Of a DNA stretch of 64,000 nt, positions 18,432 to 27,600 are shown in pieces. Positions within the stretch are counted from its first letter, which is position 1. Every line of letters starts with the position of its first letter. The stretch is from Nocardia vinacea NBRC 16497 (GTDB lineage: Bacteria > Actinomycetota > Actinomycetes > Mycobacteriales > Mycobacteriaceae): NCBI RefSeq assembly GCF_000308835.1, contig NZ_BAGN01000423.1, positions 1 through 64,000 of the forward strand, in the 5' to 3' direction. The position numbers and the translations under genes were made by a program. The notes under the pieces were generated by a model. The model did no database searches, had not been told where the DNA came from, and saw only the letters and a list, made by a program, of their open reading frames with translations.

Positions 18432-19249
18432 CCGGGTTGACCGCCCGTATTCGAACCGCCGAGGGGTGGCCGGTGCCGAACGCGGTGCTGACCGTGACAG
18501 ACATGAGCGGGCGCCAGATCGCCCGCGCGGTCGCCGATGACACCGGAGCAGCGGCCACCGAGGCGCTACCCCCCGGGGTACACACTGCGGTGCTCACTGC
18601 ACCGGGATTCCAGCCGGTGGCACGCGTCGCCCAAATATCTTCGGAGGGAAGATGTTTGCTCGGTGAGGTCAACCTGGCACCGGCGGCAGGAGTGGTCGAG
18701 CTGCCACCGCCCGGACCATGGATGATCGACCCGATGCACTCGACAGTGATCGCCACCGCACGCCACCTGGGCATCGCGAGCATCAAGGCCCGCTTCGCCG
18801 AGGTGAGCGGGCGGATCGATATCGCCGAACCATTCGAGCAGTCATCGGGGCACACCGAGATCAAGGCAGCGAGCATCGATACCGGCATCCCGATGCGCGA
18901 CAACCACCTGCGTTCGCCCGAGTTCCTCGATGTCGACAGCTATCCGGTGATCACCTTCACCAGCAACGCGCTACGTCGTAGCGGCACCGACACCTGGGTA
19001 ATGTCAGGCGAGCTGACCCTGCACGGACAGCGACGCCCGGTCGATCTCGATGTGACCTACGGTGGTTTCGGAGCCGACCCGTGGGGCGGCGTGCGTGCCG
19101 CATTTCATGCCGAAACACTATTGCACCGCAATGATTTCGCGATCGATTACAACGCGGTAGTCCGCGCGGGCGTAGCCGCCATCGGTACCACGGTCAAGAT
19201 CGACCTGGACATCGAGGTGGTGCAAGGGGAACAACTTCCGGCGATGTAG
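18428..19249 (+). CDS. YceI-like protein with N-terminal CarboxypepD_reg domain
   Basis: The 273-residue product begins at ATG 18428, overlapping the transporter stop in ATGA, so translation is coupled. Residues 1-85 repeat the beta-sandwich seen three times at the transporter C-terminus (AEGWPVPNAVLTVTDMSGRQ). From about residue 98 a YceI lipocalin-like domain follows: WMIDPMHSTVIATARHLGIA, then DNHLRSPEFLDVDSYPVITF and the closing HRNDFAIDYN segment. YceI barrels bind polyisoprenoid or other amphiphiles. No signal peptide is present, unlike many YceI proteins, so it is probably cytoplasmic. The pair may act together in handling or exporting a lipophilic compound. Confidence 0.88.
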   Translation: MTGLTARIRTAEGWPVPNAVLTVTDMSGRQIARAVADDTGAAATEALPPGVHTAVLTAPGFQPVARVAQISSEGRCLLGEVNLAPAAGVVELPPPGPWMIDPMHSTVIATARHLGIASIKARFAEVSGRIDIAEPFEQSSGHTEIKAASIDTGIPMRDNHLRSPEFLDVDSYPVITFTSNALRRSGTDTWVMSGELTLHGQRRPVDLDVTYGGFGADPWGGVRAAFHAETLLHRNDFAIDYNAVVRAGVAAIGTTVKIDLDIEVVQGEQLPAM

Positions 19250-19264
19250 GCCGAGCGCTTGACG

Positions 19265-20305
19265 TCAGTTGTTCAGCCAGATCCCCGCCGGTGCGCAGAC
19301 CAAGCCGACGTCTTTGAGGGTCGAGATTCCGATCGGCGCGGCAGCGACGTCGAATACCGCGTTCACCGCGGGCATCGCGGTCATCGTGTCCCACTCGTGG
19401 TTGCCCCAGTTGTCGGGGGGAACGAACCGAATGCGGGTTTGTACTTCGGGTTCGCCCTTAATGATGACGTGGTAGTGGTCGTCGTCGAATTGCCAGTCCT
19501 CATTGAGCTGTTTGGTGAGGTACCACGCGACATTGGACTGGACGACGGTCTTGCCTGCGATCTTGCCGTTCCAGCCGGCGCGGATGGCGGCGATGGTGTC
19601 TTTCTCGATGCGCAACCAACCGAGGTCGACCTCTGTCGATGCGGTGGCGTGTTCGATGAAGAACTCGATGTCGTCGAGCTGGTACCCCAACGCGGTGGCC
19701 ATGCGCTGGTTCGAGTCCCGGAAGGTGCTCAGCCACAGTTTCGACATCTCGATCTTCTCAGGCGTCGCTTCGGGAAATGAGAAGCCGAGCGCCTGCCAGG
19801 TTTCGGCGGACTCGTACACCGATACGTCGGCCGACTCGAAGATCGAGACCGTTTCGACGTTTCTGCACACCGCGGTCATCGCCGTGACCATCGTGTTGAT
19901 CCAGCCCGGATTGATGCCGGTGATGAACAGTGAGCTGTTGCCGCGCTCGCAGGCGGCGGCCAGTTTGTCCTGCGTTTCCCCTTGTATGCCACCGAGATTG
20001 AGGAACAGGTTGGTGCTGATCACATCGAGGCCGCTTTCGAGCAATCGCACCGCGTGATCGAGGTCGGCCATGAAAGGGGTGTAGATCACCACGTCGGCAT
20101 CCAGGGCGGTCAGTGCATCGATATCGGTTGTCGCGAGGACTCCGGTGTCGGGGCGACCGCACAGGAAACCGGCGTCGACACCTGCTTTGTCGGGCGAATA
20201 GGAGTAGACCCCGACCAGTTCCAGCCGGGGGTCGTCGAGAATCCCGCGCAGGCTGAGCTTGCCAACCTTTCCCGTGGTCCATTGGATGACTCGCAGTGTG
20301 GTCAT
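19265..20305 (-). CDS. Dihydrodipicolinate reductase-like NAD(P) oxidoreductase
   Basis: The 346-residue protein starts at ATG 20305 with GGAGG six bases upstream. It opens with a Rossmann fold (RVIQWTTGKVGKLSLRGI), continues with DADVVIYTPFMADLDHAVRL and has a GINPGWINT segment in the catalytic half. Members of this group in mycobacteria and nocardiae resemble dihydrodipicolinate reductase N-terminal domains and 2,4-diaminopentanoate dehydrogenase. The substrate is not established for most. It is a stand-alone gene convergent with the YceI gene. Confidence 0.8.
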   Translation of the reverse strand: MTTLRVIQWTTGKVGKLSLRGILDDPRLELVGVYSYSPDKAGVDAGFLCGRPDTGVLATTDIDALTALDADVVIYTPFMADLDHAVRLLESGLDVISTNLFLNLGGIQGETQDKLAAACERGNSSLFITGINPGWINTMVTAMTAVCRNVETVSIFESADVSVYESAETWQALGFSFPEATPEKIEMSKLWLSTFRDSNQRMATALGYQLDDIEFFIEHATASTEVDLGWLRIEKDTIAAIRAGWNGKIAGKTVVQSNVAWYLTKQLNEDWQFDDDHYHVIIKGEPEVQTRIRFVPPDNWGNHEWDTMTAMPAVNAVFDVAAAPIGISTLKDVGLVCAPAGIWLNN

Positions 20306-20901
20306 AGGTTCCTCCAACGCTGGCGTCGGCCGCAGCCCACAGGCGGCCGTATTCGACGTGTGCCGGCCAGAGAGCTCATTCAATCTTGAAGAATGCAGTT
20401 CTTCTGTGACGAGAGGATACTAGATGATTTTGGCAATCCTATTTTCATTTTGGAACCTTTGAGTGAGGCGAACGCCCGAATGGCCGCTTCGGTCTGCGCG
20501 ACCAGCGGCTTCTCCAGTGGACCCGGCGGCGGACTCGGCGCGGTAAGCCGAGCCTGCGGGCGAAGCAGCGGTGGTCGGTGACGTCGAAGGCGTTGGGCTT
20601 GCCGAGTTCGTAGCCGGATGAAATTCGGCTTTCCGACTGAGAGATTTCCATTCCTCGTCTTATCGGTCGTGGTCCAGCAAATGGAACAGCCGGTTCGCTC
20701 ATCCGACCACGCACTACCGCGGCAGGCCGATCGGCTCCAGCATTGGTCCATCGCGCCGAACAGGCGCCGGGGGTTCGTCTTACAGCGAGAAGTCTCCGCT
20801 CCCACCTTTCGCCAGGCGTCTCATCGACGCCTCAGGGCGCCGAGGCGGGTGGCTCGACGACTCGGGGGAAGTTTCGAACATTCGAAATCGAGGGAGTTCA
20901 G
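20306..20901. other. Gap upstream of the lysin operon
   Basis: This region separates the divergent oxidoreductase and the lysin operon. Both promoters must lie in it. The 20390-20470 part is notably AT-rich. Minus-strand frames such as SSGYELGKPNAFDVTDHRCF near 20600 look protein-like but have no start, family or continuation. Confidence 0.35.
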
Positions 20902-21723
20902 ATGGTCGACAGCCTTTTTGCTGACGTGTCATATTTTCAGTCGCCGGTGGACGATTCCTATCCGCACGCAATCCTGAGTTTCCGGTCCAACGACGGCACA
21001 TTCGGTGACCCGAATTTCGCCGTCAACTACGAATGGGCCTGCCAGGCAGCGGATTCGGGTCGGTTGGCGTGTTTCATCGTCTACTTCTACTGGCGGCCGA
21101 ACTGGCACGACACCATGCGCACCCACCGGGAAATGGTGGAGCGGGCCGGTGGTCCGCATCCGCGGATGATCACGATGATCGACGTCGAATCCGGCGGCAA
21201 TCCCCACGGCGATCAGTCCGACGGAATCAACCGCGCCTACTGGAATATCGCAGACTGGCTGGGGGATCCACGACGGGTCATCGGTTACGCCAACCACGGC
21301 GACTTCCACGGCATGTGGTCCGACCGGCCCGATGGATTGCGGGTGATCGGCGCCGGCTACGGCCGCAACCCGAATCTGCCCGGTCAGATCGCGCATCAAT
21401 ACACCGACGGCAAAGGCTTCGGCGGCGGCCTGCCCGAGGGCTGCCCACCGTTCGGTGCGTGCGACATGAACGCCGCCAACGGTATGTCGCCGCAGGATTT
21501 CGCCGCGGCGTGCGGCGTGGGAATAGAGGAGGAATTCATGTCCGCATTGAACGAGGCCGAACAGCGCGAACTGCTGGAGAAGACCCGCGACATCTGGATC
21601 CAGTTGCGCGGCCCAGAAGGCAAGGGCTGGCCGCAACTCGGCAAGAACACCCACGGCGAGAACCTGACCCCGGTCGACGCGCTCGCCGCTGTCGAGCAAG
21701 CGCTGGATCACCCGCGGAAATAG
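20902..21723 (+). CDS. GH25-like muramidase (phage-type endolysin)
   Basis: The 273-residue protein closely resembles glycoside hydrolase 25-type lysins of mycobacteriophages. It starts FADVSYFQSPVDDSYPHAIL, with Asp8 in the conserved strand, and carries the catalytic pair Asp94/Glu96 in MIDVESGGNP. IAHQYTDGKGFGGGLPEGCP follows. A short C-terminal helical segment (NEAEQRELLEKTRDIWIQLR) replaces the usual phage cell-wall-binding domain. ATG 20902 is used, preceded by GAGGGA; the frame extends upstream without family sequence. There is no signal peptide, holin or other phage gene nearby. It heads a three-gene operon with two very large proteins. Confidence 0.85.
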   Translation: MVDSLFADVSYFQSPVDDSYPHAILSFRSNDGTFGDPNFAVNYEWACQAADSGRLACFIVYFYWRPNWHDTMRTHREMVERAGGPHPRMITMIDVESGGNPHGDQSDGINRAYWNIADWLGDPRRVIGYANHGDFHGMWSDRPDGLRVIGAGYGRNPNLPGQIAHQYTDGKGFGGGLPEGCPPFGACDMNAANGMSPQDFAAACGVGIEEEFMSALNEAEQRELLEKTRDIWIQLRGPEGKGWPQLGKNTHGENLTPVDALAAVEQALDHPRK

Positions 21724-21752
21724 TCACCCAACGCCACGTCGAAGGAGGAATC

Positions 21753-24626
21753 ATGGTGGAGTTATTTCGTTTCATACAGCAGGCGTTCGTTTCTTCCGAG
21801 GACCGGAACTCGATCGATCTGACAACGCAATCGGCGTTCCAGAACCGATTGCTCGATCTCGTCGAACACGGCCCATATAGCGAAGTGCGTGTCGAGGCCG
21901 AGCGATTCATCGACGGGTTGACCGGCAGCGGTTCCAACGAGCTTGGATCCAACCGGTTGGCCCGGCTCGGGAAATATGGGGAGTTGCGAGCGAAACTGCT
22001 TGCCCTGCCCGCGTCCCCACCGCCGGCACCGGACAAGGTCAACAAGGCGGTCAAGGATGTATTCGGCCAGACAGCGGCCGAACTCGTTGCCGCGCAGGCG
22101 TTCAAGGACGAACTGGTGGTGTCGAGCGACGCGCTGGTCGCAGTGAAGATCACCACCAGGTTCGACCGGCTGGAGGCGCCCGCGATCACCGCCATGCGCC
22201 AGGTGGCCGCGTTCGTGGTCGATTTCGCGGCCGGTCGGGTCGATCCGCTGACCGCCGAGCGGATCCGCGCACTGCTGGATCGTGCCGTGCGGATCCCCGA
22301 GGTGTTCTTTCCCCGTAAAGGGGGCGATCCGCAGGTAGTGGCGGTAGCACCGGAATTGGATGCCGTGGCGGTACGTCTGGCCGGATTGACCACAGAGCAG
22401 ACGGCGTTCCGGCAGGCATACGAGACGCTGATGTCCGCACGCCCGGGTCAGCTCGCTGTCCACACCACTCCGAACGTGGAGCAGGCCGCGACGACCGACG
22501 GACAAGAGCAGAGCCAAGCGCGAGCGGACGCCGCCGCCAGTGTGCTCGGGCTGGCACCCGCGACAGTGGCCGCGCTGGATCCGCTTGTCCACGAGCATCT
22601 TCAGGCCGAACTCGGCGACATCGCCACCGCGTCTGTGCAGGATGTCCTCGATGTCGTCAAGCGTCGCTGGTTGACCGTTTCGCATCAGGTGGAGCCGACC
22701 CGGATCCCCGAGCCGGCGCGCGTCTATCGCCTGGGGGCGAACCTGTTCGCGGTCCAGGAGCGACCAGCCGACGCGGCCATCGCCGACCCGCCGATTCCGG
22801 ACTTCAGCCATGCGGTCACCCGCCCGGTCGGCGTCGGCGACCTGCAGGTCGTCCGGCAGGAGCTCATCGGCTATGCGGCCTCCGACATCTCCCACATCGA
22901 GAACGTGCTACCCGGCGAGTTGCTGCGCAAGACGACCAAACGCGAGGAAACCTCGGAGCTGATCATCTCCGAGGAGATCGAGACCTCGCAGAGCACCGAG
23001 CGGGATACCCAGACGACCGACCGCAACGAACTCGCCACCGAGGCCGAAAAGGAGGCGGGCCAGCAAAGCTCGAGCACACAGGATCAGACCTCCACCAGCA
23101 ATTACGGCAGGCTGGTCGAGAACAGCAAGACCAATTACGCCCGCAGTGTCACCGACCGAGCCGTGAACAAACTGACCCAATCGGTGAAACAGCAACGAGT
23201 GCAACGGGAAAAGAAGGTGTACACCGAGGAGGCGATGCACCAGCTGGACAACAGCAATGGGCTGCGGCCGATCCGTGGCATCTACCAATGGGTCGACAAG
23301 AAATACAAGACCCGGGTGGTCAACTACGGCAAGCGACTGCTCTACGACGTGGTCATTCCGGAACCTGCGGCGTTCCTGATCGATACGCTCAAGACCGCAG
23401 CACAGCCGGAGAACTTCCAGCTCGCCCGGCCGATCGAGCCGACCATCACGCCCGCCGAGCTGAATGCGGCGAACTATCAGGACTGGGCCGCCAGATACGG
23501 CGTGACCGGGGCGGTGACTCCGCCACCCGAGGAATTCATCACGACCGTCGCGCGCACCGGCACTGGTGAGCCGGGCAAACCGATGGACGGGCACTACGGC
23601 ACGGGGAGTCCGGACTTCGCTCAGGAGTACAACGCGTTCACGATCCGGGTGCCGGAAAACTACACCGCAATCGGCGGCTATGTGCAGCGCACGAATCAGC
23701 ACATCGCCCTACCGGACACCGACTACCCCTATTTCGAGTTCTTCATCGGGGAGAGCGTGTTCATCCGGTTCGGCAAGACCGCCAACCCCAACCTCAACGA
23801 GTCGTTCACCCTGCCCCAGGTGACCGGCGAGGTCCCGGTCACAATGAACTCGTTCCCGCGCATCCTGCAATTCAACTTCGCGATCGGCATCAACTGCAGG
23901 CGCACGGACAAGGCGCTGGAGAAATGGCAGCTGGATACGCACGCGAAAGTCGTTGCGGGATATCAACGTCAGCGCACCGAATTCCTGGATCAGCTCGGGC
24001 GCTACCAGAATGCGGTACGCACTCAGATGAGCCTGGCAAGCGCGCTCGGCCACGACCCGACGACCGAACGGCAGGAGCTGAAGAAGGCGTTCATCCACCT
24101 GTTGATCAGCGAGCACTTCGGCGAGGTGGCCTACCCGGCGCCGAATCGGCCCTACCAGTTCCCAGCGGATCCGCAGTACGTCGAACAGTGGGGTGCGGTT
24201 GTCGCGTTCTTCGAGCGTGCCTTCGAATGGGAGCACCTGATGTACCTGTTCTACCCGTACTTCTGGGGCAGGCAATCGCGCTGGGGCGAGCTGGTTCTCA
24301 TTCAGGACATCGACCCGCAGTTCGAGACATTCTTGAAGGCGGGTGCCGCGCGGGTCGTCATTCCGGTCCGGCCCGGCTTCGAGGCCGCGCTCGCGCACTT
24401 CCACGAAACCGGTGACGTGTGGATGGGCGAAGAGATCCCCGACATGTTCAGTGAGCGGTACACGACGATCATCGCGGAAATCAAGGCGCGCAACGCCACA
24501 CCGGAGGACGAAGTGGTCGTCGACGAATGGGAGGTGCGCCTGCCGACGACCCTGGTCATGTTGAAGAACGATGCCGAGTTGCCCGCGTGGGCGTCGGCCA
24601 CGGGCCGACCCGGCGACGACAAGTGA
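21753..24626 (+). CDS. Large conserved protein of unknown function (957 aa)
   Basis: Translation begins at ATG 21753 after GAAGGAGGAATC, 29 bases beyond the lysin stop. The first 380 residues are mostly alpha-helical with Ala/Val-rich repeats. Residues 398-470 are a strikingly charged and polar stretch (ETSELIISEEIETSQSTERD, EKEAGQQSSSTQDQ). A conserved-looking core follows: QLDNSNGLRPIRGIYQWVDK, then VNYGKRLLYDVVIPEPAAFL. The last 400 residues include aromatic-rich FEWEHLMYLFYPYFWGRQSR. It has no signal peptide, no transmembrane helix and no catalytic motif. I recall related large proteins in distant phyla beside similarly huge genes, but no function. Its position suggests a structural or delivery role with the lysin and the 1,744-residue protein. 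Confidence 0.8.
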   Translation: MVELFRFIQQAFVSSEDRNSIDLTTQSAFQNRLLDLVEHGPYSEVRVEAERFIDGLTGSGSNELGSNRLARLGKYGELRAKLLALPASPPPAPDKVNKAVKDVFGQTAAELVAAQAFKDELVVSSDALVAVKITTRFDRLEAPAITAMRQVAAFVVDFAAGRVDPLTAERIRALLDRAVRIPEVFFPRKGGDPQVVAVAPELDAVAVRLAGLTTEQTAFRQAYETLMSARPGQLAVHTTPNVEQAATTDGQEQSQARADAAASVLGLAPATVAALDPLVHEHLQAELGDIATASVQDVLDVVKRRWLTVSHQVEPTRIPEPARVYRLGANLFAVQERPADAAIADPPIPDFSHAVTRPVGVGDLQVVRQELIGYAASDISHIENVLPGELLRKTTKREETSELIISEEIETSQSTERDTQTTDRNELATEAEKEAGQQSSSTQDQTSTSNYGRLVENSKTNYARSVTDRAVNKLTQSVKQQRVQREKKVYTEEAMHQLDNSNGLRPIRGIYQWVDKKYKTRVVNYGKRLLYDVVIPEPAAFLIDTLKTAAQPENFQLARPIEPTITPAELNAANYQDWAARYGVTGAVTPPPEEFITTVARTGTGEPGKPMDGHYGTGSPDFAQEYNAFTIRVPENYTAIGGYVQRTNQHIALPDTDYPYFEFFIGESVFIRFGKTANPNLNESFTLPQVTGEVPVTMNSFPRILQFNFAIGINCRRTDKALEKWQLDTHAKVVAGYQRQRTEFLDQLGRYQNAVRTQMSLASALGHDPTTERQELKKAFIHLLISEHFGEVAYPAPNRPYQFPADPQYVEQWGAVVAFFERAFEWEHLMYLFYPYFWGRQSRWGELVLIQDIDPQFETFLKAGAARVVIPVRPGFEAALAHFHETGDVWMGEEIPDMFSERYTTIIAEIKARNATPEDEVVVDEWEVRLPTTLVMLKNDAELPAWASATGRPGDDK

Positions 24627-24642
24627 AGTAGGGGGACCGATC

Positions 24643-27600
24643 ATGGCTGACGAGAACACCCAGCTGCGTGCCGAATTGGAGAAGCGACGCCGCTGGTTCT
24701 TCGAAACCCAGTTGCGCAGACTGAATCTCCAGACCTTCCGGGGCATCGAGCGCGAGACGAACGATCCGGATCGGCAGCGGCTGCTGAACCTGATCAGCGA
24801 GCCGATCTCGCCCGGATCGCCCGAGAGTGTGCCGGGCCATCCGGAACGTCGACGGGCCAGGGTGTATCTCGACAGCCATGAACCGGTGTGGACCGCCGAC
24901 GAGCAGGTACGGCGGAATGCCTTCGCTGGAACACTGATCGGCAAGAACGGCGACTGGCTCAATTTTCGGGAGCCGCATCGGCTCATCGAGCGACTCGCGA
25001 CACTGGCTGCGACTTTCGAAGAGGACCGGTTCACCTCGGCCCGTGAGCCGTCTCCGCTCGGTGAATACCGCCGCAAGCCAGCGACATTCGTCCCCGAACT
25101 GCCGAACTGGGTACCCGGCCAGATGTTCGACCCCTTGAAGGGGGAGGAACCCAAAGACGGGGAGGACCGGGTGACCGACGGCAGGGGGCAGGCGATCAGC
25201 CGCGCATTCGTCGCGCAGGAAAAGCCATGGCTACTGCCCGAGCTGTATCACCCCGCCCACCGAAACCCGGAGGCATTCGCGAAGACCGAGGCATCGGAGT
25301 GGCTGGCCGATCTGGAGAAGTTCATCACCGACTTCGAGGCAGAGCTCCGTATTGTGCTCGGCGACAGTGTGACCCAGAAATTCACCTTCGCCGACAACGA
25401 CTTCGGTAAGGCGATCTATCGCCAGGAGATCAACCGGGCACTGCGGAGCACGACCACGAGCGATGCCGCAGACCGGGTCGAGGCGCAGTTTCTGCCGTCG
25501 GTGGACATCCTCGACGATCGCCGTGTGCCGGTGCCGCACTACCGCTTCGGCATCCGAGTCGAAACCTCCGGATTCAAGCTCGACGACATCGAGAAGTTTC
25601 CGCATTCGGAGATGGCGAAGTACTGGCTGCGGGTCGTCAAGCATGGGCTGCGGGAGGTCTATGCCAATAAAGAGAACTCCGATATGGGCCTGTGCCATCT
25701 CATCCGGATCCTGTACCTGTTCGGCACCATCCCGGCGAAGCTGGCTTCGGACGACGCACTGCACTGGCGGACACGGCCCGAACTGCCCCCGGACTTCGAG
25801 CAGTTCTTCGACAACCGCGCTGCGGAGCAGACATTCGCCGACAACCCGGCGTTGCTGAGCAGGCTACAGACCGCGAAGGAAAAGCTCCGCATCATCCTGC
25901 ACGAGAGCGCGGCCGTGCCGGGCAGCGCTGCGATTACGTTCTCCCCGATCGCTCAGGAAGTGCTGCGGCAAGGTATCCGGCACTACAAATTCTGGCTCGA
26001 CGAGCCGGCACGCGCGATGAAGAGCTCCTTCTTCCAAAAGGTGCGCACCGACCTGGGTTATGAGGCCGAGAGCGAGATGGAGTACTGGTCGGAGAACCAC
26101 TACATCATGTTCGCGTCTTCGGAATATCTGGCTGGACAGCTATGGGAATCCGACACTTTCGACGTGCGCGACTTCGCCGACGGCCGTCCCGACTCCGGTG
26201 CCCGATCCGGAAAGGAGCGCAAGGAACGTGGTAGGGCCAGGGTGTTGAGGTGGCTCAACCATCGGCTCCTGATGGGCTGGACGGAGTTCAATTCCTCCGG
26301 ATACTACCGCGAGCACCTGTGGTCGCTGCTGAACCTGGTCGACTTCGCCCTCGATCCCGAGGTGCGCGAAAAGGCAACACTGGCAGCAGATCTCCTGCTC
26401 TTCGATGTGGCGCGATTCATGCACAAGGGCGCGATGGGCGCGGTCGGTGGACGCAGCCAGTTCTCCTCGAAGATGACCGGCCGCGACAATGCGCTCTCCG
26501 ATGCCATCGAGCTGCTGTTCGGCACCCGCGGACTATGGTTCGATGACGACTCCGAGATCGGCGCCGCGATGGCCACCTCGACATATCGTATCCCGGAGGT
26601 TCTCCTCGAAATCGCCTGCAACCCACCGAAATCGGCGGTCATGGACCGGTCCCGGGTGTCGATCACCTTCGATGAGGCCTATAAGTACGGCATCTGGTTC
26701 TCGCAGGAGGACGACAAGGACAAATTCGATTCCCACCGTGCGGGATATGCGCCGAAGCTGAAGAAATATCTGCCGTTCGTCGAGAAAGTCGACGCGGATA
26801 TCGAGCGCACCCATCCCGGCTACAGCAGAACCGATGACAACATCGTCTTCTGGTGGGGCACATCGGCTTTCCTCAACAAGCAGGTGACGCGCGGCACGCT
26901 GGCCTGTGTCGACAAATTCGATCTGGGGCAGAGCGGGGTGTTCAAACAGCTTGCCAACGTGGTAGGCACGCTGCTGCCCAAGGTGAAAGGTGGAGCGATC
27001 TTCGGTGTGATCGGCGGTCTGGTCGGTGGGGTGTACGGCGTCCTCGCCGGTGCGGTACTCGGAGCGATCCTCCAGATGGACGACGCCGAAGATATCGCCG
27101 ACGACTTATCCATATTCCTGGAGGGATCCACGCGCACGCGTGCCAATATCCTCACCTACCGCAATCCGGACATCATGCTGTCGAGCATCCAGAATTTCCG
27201 GGCCGGCCAGATGAATATCCAGTCCAATGTCAATCAGGCCACCATCAACGGCACGCTCAACGTCTTCAGCACCTCCGGGTTGGTGAACCTGGATGTGTCC
27301 CCGGTGCTCGCCGCGGCAGCGGGCGCGTTGGGCGGCGCGCTGGTGGCAGGCCCCCCCGGTGCGATCATCGGCGGCGTTGCCGCGGCGGTATCGAGCGAAT
27401 CGCAGCTCACCGGCAGTAAACTGTTCCGCACCGACCATGACGGCGTAGACGGATTGGACTGGTGGACCGGATATTTCGCGCTGCCGATGGTTGTCCAGCA
27501 CGGACCGGCCGCGATCATCGCCTACGACTTCCACGATATTCAGAACGATCTCGCCGACTGCGGATCCCATGTGTTCTTTCCGAAGGTCGGCTTCGACAGC

